A stretch of 64,000 bases of DNA, from the NCBI GenBank assembly GCA_013306675.1, contig JABLUY010000121.1:1-64000 (forward strand), written 5' to 3'. Positions 42,101 through 50,396 of this stretch are shown here, piece by piece (position 1 is the stretch's first letter; every line of letters starts with the position of its first letter). The notes under the pieces are model-generated. The model saw nothing but the letters and a program-made list of their open reading frames with translations. It ran no database searches and was not told the origin of the DNA. The translations under genes were made by a program, and so were the position numbers. The DNA comes from Thraustochytrium sp. TN22 (lineage: Eukaryota; Sar; Bigyra; Thraustochytrida; Thraustochytriidae).

Positions 42101-44278
42101 CCCGGCACGCTGCACGAAGTCGGCGAACTCGTCCATCTCCACGTAGCCGGTCTCATTGAGGTCGAGACGATCTACGAGGCGCTGCGCCTCGGCCACGGAT
42201 GCCAGAATGCCCATCTTGCGCAGGAGCCTGTGCAGCTCGCGCGCTGAGAGCTTGCCGTTGCCGCTGGCGTCGATGCTCTGGAAGATGCGCAGCAGCGTCT
42301 CGCCTTGACGCTTGGTCCTGCGCAAGAAGGCGTGAATCTGCACCAAGACGGACTCGAGCTCCTTGTCGGAGAGCTCGAAGAAGTCAATGACGTCTTCGCG
42401 CAGGACGCTGCTGGAGCCGAGGACGTCCAGCCTGTCGAAGACGGCGGCGAGCTCGCTCGCGGGGAGCTGGATGCCGAGCCGGCTCAGGCCTTGAACAAAG
42501 TCACGCTTGCGGAGTCGGTCTTTCCCGGGCGCCACCTGCTCCAAGATGTCTGCTGGGTCGAAGCTGGCACCAGCCTTAGCACGCAGGGCGGCCACTTGCG
42601 CGCGGACACGCTCACGCAGCCGCGCCTGCAGGGCCTGCTCATTCGGTGCTTCGCGCCGCTGAGCATGGTGGTGGGTGATGCCAGAGCCGCCCCAGTCGGA
42701 GGCCCCTCGTGCCTCCGCGATGCACTCGCGCGCGTACGTGGCGTCTGCCTTGCGATACCAGAGGAAGACATCCGGGTGGCTGCTGTTGGAGCCGCCCTTC
42801 GTGCCAGTGAGCAGGTCGTCGAGGCCCTCAGAAAGGGCGGCCAGCGCTCGGCCGGGATGGCCGAAGTTGAAGGGCAGCCGCTTGAAGCCACGCCCCGGCG
42901 GCGCCCAGACGGAGCACGTGAGCTGAGCGGCGCTACCCACGGTCACAGCGAGATCCAGGATGGCGTCCGGGTCTGCGCCGGCGTCAAAGCGCAGGCCCTC
43001 GCGCTTGATCCACAAAAAGGGCGCCTTGGCCAGGCGCACGCGCCGGCGGTCCAGAGGCGTCTCCACGCACGCATATCCGTCCGCGACGAGACCTGCATCG
43101 AGCTTCCCCTGCGCCACCTCCATGTGGGTGATCGGGGCAGCCCCGGTCTCGTCACGGCGGAACAGGCTGCCCTGCTTGCCCCGTTGCCCTTTGGCTCGCC
43201 GTCCTCGGCGTGGCCGCTCCGCAGCGTCGCGCGCTTCGCCCTCCTCCTTTTCCTCGACCTCCTCCTCGTCCTCGCTGTCCTCGTCCTCGTCCTCGTCACT
43301 GTCCTCGTCACTGGCACTTGTATCCGAGTCTTTTCGGTCCTCGTTGTTGTCCTCGTCGAGGTCATGGATCGACTGCAGTTTGGCGCGTTTCACCCAAAAG
43401 ACGGGCAGGATCGCCTTGGCGCTCACTCGCGGGGCGCGCATGACGGGAACTTCCGTATATCCGTCCTCCTGAAGAGCCTCGGCGTCTTTGAGCCCGAAAG
43501 AGACGGCTACGTCGGTTAGCCATTCGCGATCGATGGACCACGCCCGGTGAAGCGCCTTGACGTCGTCCTTGAGGAAGCGCTTGAACTCGCGCACCGTGGG
43601 GCCGATGCGGCTGGCGATCCAGGCGGCCTCGCTCGGGGTAAGCTGCACGTCCAGCTTGCGGTCGATGAGGGCGAGGACGCGGTCAGCCGCGACACGGCTT
43701 GACTGGGTGTCCGCGACGAGCCCGAATAGGTGGTAGAGACCGGTCTGCGCGCCGTTGCGCAGCTTGCGACGAAGCCTCAGTGCAAGTGTGGCCAGGGCGT
43801 CTGGGCTGAGCGCCACGAAGCTTACGAACTCGTCGAAGCGCACCTTGCCATTGCGATCGGTGTCGAGGGCGTCCATAGCGGCTTGCGCGAGCCGAGCCGG
43901 CGTCTTGCCAAGGACGTCTTTGAGCATGCGGCGCACCGCCACCTTGTCCAGGTACGGCCTGGCGTCCGCATAGTACTCGAAGCGGCTTGCGATGCGGCGC
44001 AGCGCGGCCTCCTCTGGCTTGTCGACGGCATCGCTCTTGGCGCCGCCAGGCAACAGCCCTCGAAGCGAGAAGCTGCGCCTGCGCTTCTGCCGCTCGCTGT
44101 CCTCGTCCTCGACCTCCTTGAGTTCGCTTTGCAGCTTGCCCCTGACCTTTTCTCTGAGCAGCTCGAGCTTCGCTTCGATGTCATCGCTGCCGCGTCTGCC
44201 GCCCTTGCGCGGGCTCGCCGGCGCGAAGCCGAGTCTCCCGAGCGAGGCGGCCTGCAGCGTCTCGCGCTGCCGCAGCAT
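39179..44278 (-). CDS. Giant multi-EF-hand protein, EFCAB6-like
   Basis: A 1,699-residue protein with many EF-hand pairs. Loops that look able to bind calcium include DTDRNGKVRFDE (about 143), DASGNGKLSARE (about 670), DLNETGYVEMDE (about 710) and DRDRDGRLSARD (about 960). Others are degenerate (DPDGTGKVSRHA, DEKRTGRVPKRA). The repeated pairing of a complete with a decayed hand along one chain resembles EFCAB6 (DJ-1-binding protein), a ciliary/axonemal inner-microtubule protein. Between about 270 and 520 lie three beta-type repeats ending in VFWVKR, FLWIKR and VFLWYRK, resembling MABP-like strands. Acidic inserts occur at about 305-340. No ATG lies upstream of 44278 before a stop. It is divergent from CFAP99, supporting a ciliary role by context. 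Confidence 0.78.
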   Translation of the reverse strand: MLRQRETLQAASLGRLGFAPASPRKGGRRGSDDIEAKLELLREKVRGKLQSELKEVEDEDSERQKRRRSFSLRGLLPGGAKSDAVDKPEEAALRRIASRFEYYADARPYLDKVAVRRMLKDVLGKTPARLAQAAMDALDTDRNGKVRFDEFVSFVALSPDALATLALRLRRKLRNGAQTGLYHLFGLVADTQSSRVAADRVLALIDRKLDVQLTPSEAAWIASRIGPTVREFKRFLKDDVKALHRAWSIDREWLTDVAVSFGLKDAEALQEDGYTEVPVMRAPRVSAKAILPVFWVKRAKLQSIHDLDEDNNEDRKDSDTSASDEDSDEDEDEDSEDEEEVEEKEEGEARDAAERPRRGRRAKGQRGKQGSLFRRDETGAAPITHMEVAQGKLDAGLVADGYACVETPLDRRRVRLAKAPFLWIKREGLRFDAGADPDAILDLAVTVGSAAQLTCSVWAPPGRGFKRLPFNFGHPGRALAALSEGLDDLLTGTKGGSNSSHPDVFLWYRKADATYARECIAEARGASDWGGSGITHHHAQRREAPNEQALQARLRERVRAQVAALRAKAGASFDPADILEQVAPGKDRLRKRDFVQGLSRLGIQLPASELAAVFDRLDVLGSSSVLREDVIDFFELSDKELESVLVQIHAFLRRTKRQGETLLRIFQSIDASGNGKLSARELHRLLRKMGILASVAEAQRLVDRLDLNETGYVEMDEFADFVQRAGVLRAVGARAGILSAGIKDAARTLHRVATERAQLGRGSGKLSHSLDTLFAWTFVLGKEGDHDGDRTTPRRRLLKADRLRQLLRKYEARLRRDEAETLLRALEPAFAKLGGLSYESFDRFVRHLEPSDALDVDASGDVDEDAEDLGSRDDHQDGGCHTRPRRRDFARSLANLRSDLSAMTLQYGGDTEALYRKLFGVSRGKVTREDFFAGLERAGALVHFRAPDDRDRLIAVLDRDRDGRLSARDFERFLLHHGAGALENASDPDSRSDEESTEGSVEDGTSDGDEEAQEKDDASSRDGSDAEDLTPERTWWLSSPRMKTEANQQHRDGKAGKKSRRARSEESLEEQRFASALFANDTRRSWLLHLNEIHALDSGGASRAAPRKAADGVALDFGLLQAAVEAAAREHGGPLRLRRRFRKLDEKRTGRVPKRAFRKVLEALGVEIPASEHKALQALLIGEAKTVDYELFCEVVKQSSELKGIGVDRVHARLGRLFAESGTSVRRAMESFDRRGEGVLTLQDFQHALQLCGVKISKFDWSVLRPQLDREGAVDYLAFCELVESADRAHPLGRGEGRREDETRLFRTLATHRRAVATIVGDKGDLQECFEDFDEDGLGWIPAQDAAQALEELLRRLELADLVPREVVRSVVARFAGDGRFDYLAFCEAYENSAVHVADGELVLRRVGSAIRDSCAMSGLSLRQLLANHDPDGTGKVSRHAFRRCLRHELSVRVSDRELAYLMELGETQGDGLVDYQHLVNRLTTDLDLAQRSLALQRQPALRESLVRALESRWRQDAHFDLRACFRSYAGGREVATTAQLQEMLGSLGVHAPADDLAALAPSGVILLSTLAGFLSVDEQDWDAIAVRCDRRLSELERSGVFFARECGLERPPERTAPAISRASFEAVCRRVGMPVSRAQLDLVVRRFTEASCGVASCVAYRAFEDFVRARARRISLLPAPGADASFPFLSSTSFTSYH

Positions 44279-44758
44279 CCTCTCGCGGCGGCCCTTCTTC
44301 ACGAGCCGCAGCAGCACAAGGCGCGGCGGCAGCTAGTCTTGCCACCAACGTCTGCCAGCGCCGCTGGCTTGGACCCTCTCACCTCGCCTCACAGTCAGTT
44401 CGCTTCCCAGACAGGCCAGAGATCGCAGCAGCTCGCAAGCGCTCGCAATCATCGTCGGCGGCGCCAGTGAACATTGCGGCGCACACCGTCCTTTTGGCGC
44501 GCGGCGGTCGTGGGGATGTATCACCGCGTCGATATTTGGTCCACCGCACGTCTTGCCCTGCTACTTGGATGAGTTGCGAGTAGATACGAGACTCGCACGA
44601 GCGTGCGCGAAACCGCGGAGAGCGCCGCCGGCGCGTGCCCGGCGAGCAACGGCTAAGCGGCGCGTGGCCGCGGCGGCGGCGGCGGCGACGGCGGCTCGGA
44701 GCGCGCCGAGGCGGACTCGAAGTTCTTGGAGGCGCTCGGGCGCGGCGGCGCGGCAAGG
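44279..44758. promoter_or_regulatory. Putative bidirectional promoter, EF-hand gene / CFAP99
   Basis: A 480-bp gap separates two head-to-head genes of predicted ciliary function. No specific motif is recognised; the call rests on arrangement and spacing only. Confidence 0.35.
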
Positions 44759-47209
44759 ATGGCGGACCCGCGCGTGGAAGGCGGCGCTCGCGGGGCGGGC
44801 GGCGCGAGCATGGCGACCTCGTTCAAGAGCCGGGCAACGTCGATCTCGCGCGACCAGCTGTCCTCGGCCGGCACGGCGACGAGGTCTGGCTTGGGGCTGG
44901 AGGCGGAGGACGAGCAGGCGCAGCAGCAGCAGCAGCAGCAGCAGCAGCGGGCGCAGGCACTGGGCGCAGGGGCGCTTGTGAGCCTGTGCGAGGAAATGCT
45001 CAAGACCTTCGATCCGGTGGTGATGACGCTGGACTCGCATGCGGAGGCGAGGCTGGAGAAGCGCAGCGACCTGTGCGCGTCAGACAAGGAATTTGCGAAG
45101 CAGGTGCTGTACGGCTGCGTGCGCTACAAGTCGGTGCTCAAGACGCTGATTACGAGCTTCTACTTCAACAACGGTGCGACGACGTCGCGCGCGGATTACA
45201 CCAAGTACATGGTGTTGGCGTACCTGGCGCTCTTCCGGCTGGAGGAGATGGGGTTTGCAGCATTTGCGCGGCTGGTGCGCGCGCAGGCTGCGGAGAAGAT
45301 GCACGTCTTTCTAGCGTACGTCTTCGACAAGGCGACGCTGGAGAGGTGGGTCAAGGACAAGTGGATCGAGTACCTGGACCTGGGCTTCGTGGAGGGCGTC
45401 CTAATGGCAGGCGTGGAGCGCGCACAGGTGCAGGTGCGCGCGCTGAACGATGAGCTGAGCGAGGCGGCCTTTGGCAAGGCACAGCTTCGGGAGGCGGCTG
45501 CGGCGTTGGCCGCCAACAGTGGGCTGCCGGAGGCCATGCGCAAGGCACCGACAGTCCCGAAGCCGTTCAAGATCACGCCGGCGCGGCCGGTGCGTGTGCC
45601 GGTACCCATGAAGATCCCGCAGAGCGTGCGCGCAAACCCGGTGCCCAAGGCGCTGAACGAGCGCAGCTTGGCGGACATCGAGGCGGAGCGCGAGGCGGCG
45701 CGATCGCGCGCCTCGGAGGAGACGCGGCTCAAGTACGCCAAGGACGAGAGCTTCCAGCTGAGCGAGACCAAGGACACGCTGACCAAGGCCGTGGAGGCCC
45801 AGGAGCGCGAGCTGCAGAAGATCCTCAACAAGCGATTTACGGCCAAGCCGGCGCCCGACTTCGAGTCGCAGGAGGGCAGCGTGAAGCTGAACACAGCGGC
45901 TATTCTGCGCGAGGACGCGCTCTACAAGAAAAAGCAGGAGCTGGAGGCGCAGGTGCTTCGCGCGTACGAAGAGGACCTGCGCGACTCGACAGAGTTCTAT
46001 GCGTGGCAGACGGCGCAGCGCGAGGAGGACGAGAAGCAGCGGCTGCGGCAGGTGGAGGAGCGGCGGCTGGCCAGTGTGCTCTCGCAGGAGAAGGCCAAGG
46101 AGGCGCAGGAGCGCAAGATCGAGGACAACCGGCGCGTGGCGCAGGAGCTAAACGCGGAAAGCCGTGCGATTCAGGTGCTGGCGCAAGAACACAGCGAGGA
46201 TGTGGTCCGTGAGAAGCGCGGCCTGGTGCAGGAGGCGCAGAGCCGGCGTGACGCTCCGCGCGTCGAGCGCGACAAGGTGGCGGCCCGCAATCGCGAGCAG
46301 ATGCGCGCGACGCGCGAGGAGCAGCGGCGCCTCGAGGCACGCAAGCGGCGCGAGCAGGCCGAGGAGCAGGAGCGCCGCAACGACCTCATCCGGCGCATCC
46401 GCGCGCTGGAGCGCGTGCCCACCGTGCGCGTCAAGCAATTTGACCCAACCGAGAGCGGCGGCCACGGCCTGCTGGACGAGATGTCGCTAGTTGAGCTCAA
46501 GGAGCGCCTCGCGATGAACGAGGCCAAGTACGCCAAGGAGCAGGACCTGCTGCGCCGCAAGATTATCTCTGGCAAGGTGGAGAAGGAAAAGGCCATGCAG
46601 GGCCGCCTGCAGGAGATCCGCCGCGCGCGCGAGGCCGCCGCCGCCGCCAACCGCCGCGCGCGCCGCCAGCAGCGCGAGCGCGAGGCCGAACGCCAGCAGC
46701 TCGAGCAGGAGCTGCGCGACGAGGCCAAGCTCAAGCTCGTCGACCGCCTCGCGGACGTGCGTGCGGCGCGCGAGGCCGAGATCCGCCACCTCCAGGACGA
46801 AGAGGACCGCCTGCAGAAGCGCAACCTGTTCCTCGGCGCCGCCAAGGATCAGGTCGAGGCCAAGGTGTACGAGGAGCTCATCAAGGGCAAGGAGCGCAAG
46901 GCGCGCGACGACCAGCGCCGCGCCCAGCTCGAGGCCGCCGCCGCCGAGGCAATCCGTTCTCGTGACCTCTCCGTGCGCGACACCTACCGCCGGCGCCAGG
47001 CCGCTCTCCGCCGCCAGAAGGACGCCGACGCCGCCGCCTCGCTCGAGTCCGCGCGCAACAAGACCAAGGCCAAGAACTTTGATCTCTTCAAGGACAAGCG
47101 CGCTCAGGTCCAGTCCGAGCACGCCCGCCGCCACGCCGCCCAGGCCAAGCTCGACGCCGTCAACCCGTACGCCACTCGCATTCGCGACCCTGCCAACCGC
47201 CCGCCGTGA
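44759..47209 (+). CDS. CFAP99-like cilia and flagella associated protein
   Basis: An 816-residue protein. The N-terminal 230 residues form a helical domain: ALVSLCEEMLKTFDPVVMTL, KEFAKQVLYGCVRYKSVLKT, YMVLAYLALFRLEEMGFAAF and MHVFLAYVFDKATLERWVKD. This order matches CFAP99, an axonemal protein. A Pro/basic linker with KPFKITPARPVRVPVP follows, and then a long coiled coil rich in Glu, Arg and Ala to the C-terminus (RDPANRPP). A Gln run from CAG repeats is at about residues 58-66. The ATG at 44759 is the first in frame. Confidence 0.8.
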   Translation: MADPRVEGGARGAGGASMATSFKSRATSISRDQLSSAGTATRSGLGLEAEDEQAQQQQQQQQQRAQALGAGALVSLCEEMLKTFDPVVMTLDSHAEARLEKRSDLCASDKEFAKQVLYGCVRYKSVLKTLITSFYFNNGATTSRADYTKYMVLAYLALFRLEEMGFAAFARLVRAQAAEKMHVFLAYVFDKATLERWVKDKWIEYLDLGFVEGVLMAGVERAQVQVRALNDELSEAAFGKAQLREAAAALAANSGLPEAMRKAPTVPKPFKITPARPVRVPVPMKIPQSVRANPVPKALNERSLADIEAEREAARSRASEETRLKYAKDESFQLSETKDTLTKAVEAQERELQKILNKRFTAKPAPDFESQEGSVKLNTAAILREDALYKKKQELEAQVLRAYEEDLRDSTEFYAWQTAQREEDEKQRLRQVEERRLASVLSQEKAKEAQERKIEDNRRVAQELNAESRAIQVLAQEHSEDVVREKRGLVQEAQSRRDAPRVERDKVAARNREQMRATREEQRRLEARKRREQAEEQERRNDLIRRIRALERVPTVRVKQFDPTESGGHGLLDEMSLVELKERLAMNEAKYAKEQDLLRRKIISGKVEKEKAMQGRLQEIRRAREAAAAANRRARRQQREREAERQQLEQELRDEAKLKLVDRLADVRAAREAEIRHLQDEEDRLQKRNLFLGAAKDQVEAKVYEELIKGKERKARDDQRRAQLEAAAAEAIRSRDLSVRDTYRRRQAALRRQKDADAAASLESARNKTKAKNFDLFKDKRAQVQSEHARRHAAQAKLDAVNPYATRIRDPANRPP

Positions 47210-48679
47210 TCCTTTGATGCATTGCTCAGGCTGACCATGATCTTGATTTCGCCACCGACTGACTGCCAGTGAGGCAGCCTCTCTGGCTGCAGGCTGCAAG
47301 AGGCGCGTTGATTTTTCCCCACCATGTGCCAGTGGCACGCGCCGATGGCCCGTGCGGGCATCGTCGGCCATGAGATGATCGCGGATCTCGCGCTTGACTC
47401 CGTCCAATGCGTCCACTGACATGCCTGTGGCCGCTCGTCCGACTCGGAGCCCTCGGAGCGGCCGAGCACCCGTTCTCGCCTGCGAGCAGGATCCGAGAGC
47501 CTAGCTTGGCTCGTTATCATGATGACGTCTTGTCCCGCCGCCGGGCCGCCCCAAAATGGCCGCAATAAACGCGCCAGGCCAAGATCTTTGCCAAGAACGT
47601 CACCAGCGCCCAGCCAACCGCAGGCAGCCGTGCACGTCGACGTTCTTGCCAGAACCACCCTCGCAGTCAGCTCCGAGCGTGGCGTCCATGGCGGCGCCCG
47701 GAACATCATCAGCTAGGCCTAAGTTAACAAAGAACTGGTCGAGTCGTGCAGTGAGCCATGGCACAGGCTGCAGCCAGGCGGAGAGCAGCGCGAGGAAGGC
47801 TGACGCTTCTGCGAGCAGCCAGACGTTGCTCAGAAGGAGGCTGGGATCCGAGTCCTGACAACGTAAGATACTTCCTCTTCTTCTTTAGGCTAGACGACGA
47901 GTGCCAACGACCGAAGCCTCACTGCACATCTATCCCGCCCTGACTCGATGATGCCTTGCGCCAGAGCCGCACGTTGCCGTGCGCCCCTCTGGCCCCCCTG
48001 CGCCCACTGGCAGCCCGCCCCCCTGCGGCGCAGTTCCGCGGGAGTTCCCCCTCCCAGGCCGCCAGAGGGGCGCGCCGCCGCCGCCACCCGTTCCCCACTG
48101 GCGGCGCGGCGCGATCCGCCCCCCTGCGCGGCCCAGTGGGCGCCCTCACAGCAGCCGAAGGGGGATCAAGGGCGCGCAGCAGGCGCGGATGAGGGCTGGC
48201 GAGGCGGCGTGAGGAGGCAGCCAGGGCGCCAACCACCGCTTATTAGAACGACTACGCCGCTCCGGTCGGAGACTCAGGTACGTGCGCCCGCGCGGCGGCG
48301 GCGGCGCGCGGCCGGCGCCGCCCGCGCCGCCGCGCCGCCCGCGCCGCCCGCGCCGCGCCGCGGCCCGCGCCCGCCGCCGGGATGATGAGGCGGACGGCCG
48401 CGTCATGACCATGACCATGGCGAGCACCAGGATGATGCGCGACGTGCGCGGCCCTGGCCGCTCGCGCCGCCCGGCGCGCGCCCGCGCCGCCCGGCGCGGG
48501 CGGCTGGGCGGCCAGCCTGCGGCCGGCCCCGCGCGCGGCCGCCCGCGCGCGGCCGCCCGCGCGCCGCGGCCTCGCTCGCGGGGACGGCGGATGGCGGAGG
48601 CCAGGGGGCACGAGGTGCAGGCGAGGGCGAACAAGCACACTAACGACGCGGAGGGGAGCGCAGAGCAGCAGCAGGCAAG
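47210..48679. other. Intergenic region, about 1.5 kb
   Basis: Downstream of CFAP99 and upstream of eIF1A. The last 700 bp are very GC-rich with GGCGC/GCCGC repeats around 48285-48580, consistent with a leader or promoter. No gene is supported. Confidence 0.5.
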
Positions 48680-49212
48680 ATGCCGAAGAATAAGGGCAAG
48701 GGCGGCAAGAACCGCCGCAGGGGCAAGAACGAGGGCGAGGAGAAGCGCGAGCTGGTCTTCAAGGAGGACGGCCAGGAGTACGCGCAGGTGCTGCGCATGC
48801 TGGGCAACGGCCGCCTGGAGGCGCAGTGCTTCGACGGCAACAAGCGTCTGGCCCACATTCGCGGCAAGATGCGCAAGAAGGTCTGGGTGGCCGCCGGTGA
48901 CATCATCCTGGTGGGCCTGCGCTCGTTCCAGGACGACAAGTGCGACGTCATCCTCAAGTACAGCCCCGAGGAGGCGCGGAGTCTCAAGGCATACAAGGAG
49001 ATCCCCGACACGGCCAAGATTAACGAGGGTGCCGTGAACGAGGAGGACGACGAGGAGGACGACTGCGGTACGTTTCGCCCTCCTGCCCCAGGACCGGGAC
49101 CGGGCACTTCACTCTCCGAGGAACACTCGCCGCTCCGAGACGGATCAACTAACTCTCTCTCGGCCCTCTTGGTCGCACGCTTCACGCAGCCTTCACCTTC
49201 GATGACATCTAA
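48680..49212 (+). CDS. Translation initiation factor eIF1A (one intron)
   Basis: Two exons, 48680-49067 and 49190-49212. The 136-residue protein has the basic eIF1A N-terminus ([18 protein letters not shown]), an OB-fold core ([20 protein letters not shown], then [20 protein letters not shown] and [20 protein letters not shown]) and an acidic tail. It promotes scanning and start-codon selection on the 40S subunit. The 122-nt intron (GTACGT to CACGCAG) falls within the acidic tail. The tiny 23-nt last exon encodes the end FTFDDI, equivalent to the conserved FDDI tail of eIF1A, which is why the splice site was accepted. Without splicing the frame runs into Pro/Arg text of no known family. Confidence 0.93.
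49068..49189 (+). other. Spliceosomal intron, 122 nt
   Basis: Donor GTACGT, acceptor TTCACGCAG. Splicing joins EEDDEEDDC to the FTFDDI tail in the correct phase (split codon G|CC, Ala). Confidence 0.85.
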
Positions 49213-49874
49213 TTGCCGACTGCTCGCAGAGCCTGCGCGTCGCCGCGGGCTGCGGCCAGCAAGCCGCTTCCGCCGCAGCCCCGGCCGCCACTACCCGCTC
49301 GCGACGGCTCGCATTGCGTGCGCTGCGCTCGCAGCGCGCCCTGCGCCGCTAGCTATGCCTCCCTTTCCATCTTATTCTCCCGTCGACCGCCGCTCCCGCG
49401 CGGTCTGGCCACCTGAGGATAACAGTTCACGTTGTTTTCATCTCAGTTCATGCGTGACAGCACACCGCTGTTTCCCTTCTTCGCCACGCCGAAAAGAAGG
49501 AAAGAAGACCCTTGTGCTTGACTGTGAGTGAGGCACTCCAATGGCCCGCCGCATCAAGGTCTCAGTTGAGCGGTCTGCTGTGCGGCCCTCTGCATTATTT
49601 TATTCTTGCCGCCCTCGCCATGACGACGGCGCCACGAGAATGCATCTCTACCTATCTCTACCTCTGGTCGCGCACGCACGTGGCGCTGTTTCGAGACGTT
49701 GCTCTGCGTCTGGCTCCGGCTCGCGGCGCAATGATTGAAGTCAGTTGAGTTTTTCGGCCGAGCCCCTGACAGTGCTGGCCCGGGCTTGCCAGTGCTAGTT
49801 GTCGGTTACGTGCGGCACGCCTCTAGCTGCAAGCATGCATGGCAGGAAACCGTCGCTGCTGCGTTGCGTGCGGC
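49213..49874. other. Gap downstream of eIF1A
   Basis: Probable 3' untranslated and intergenic sequence. I see no gene or clear repeat here. Confidence 0.4.
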
Positions 49875-49970
49875 GCTCACTAGTCTTGCGGTCACTGGAC
49901 TCTTGCTGTTTGCATTGCTGCGTTGCGCGCTCACTAGTCTTACGATCACTGGACTCTTGCTGTTTGCATT
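49875..49970. repeat. 54-bp tandem repeat, two copies
   Basis: Copies at 49875 and 49929 share GCTCACTAGTCTT and CACTGGACTCTTGCTGTTTG with two differences in between. Confidence 0.85.
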
Positions 49971-50098
49971 TGCACTCTGTATGAGCTTCAGCTGCACAGA
50001 GTCCATCACACGGACGAATATTGGCTTGCCTCGGGAGTTTGCCTCGCTTGAAGCGTGTGGCACGGTGCTGACGCGCTCGCCAGGACATCGAGTAGTCT

Positions 50099-50312
50099 GC
50101 GCATCTGCACGAGAGTTATCCGTTCGCTCGTCGCTTTGGTAGGCGTGCAATGGGCAGGCGCTGGGAGGCCCTGACAGACTTGATGAACAGCGCAAATAGT
50201 TTTCGCTTCTACTTATGCGCATCTGCACGAGACTTATCCGTTCGCTCGTCGCCGTGGTATGCTGGCATTATGGCAGGCGCTGGGAGGCCCTGACGAACTC
50301 GCTGAACAGCGC
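50099..50312. repeat. 118-bp direct repeat, two diverged copies
   Basis: Copies at 50099 and 50217 share GCGCATCTGCACGAGA, TTATCCGTTCGCTCGTCGC, GGCAGGCGCTGGGAGGCCCT and TGAACAGCGCA. They lie immediately upstream of the first cyclase-like gene, so probably in its promoter or leader. Confidence 0.85.
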
Positions 50313-50396
50313 ATGGGTTGGTTGCAGAACACGAATGTGTTGCAGACAGCAGCTGGAGGGCGGTAACGAGGCGGCGCCCAGCTCGAGCGCGACGTG

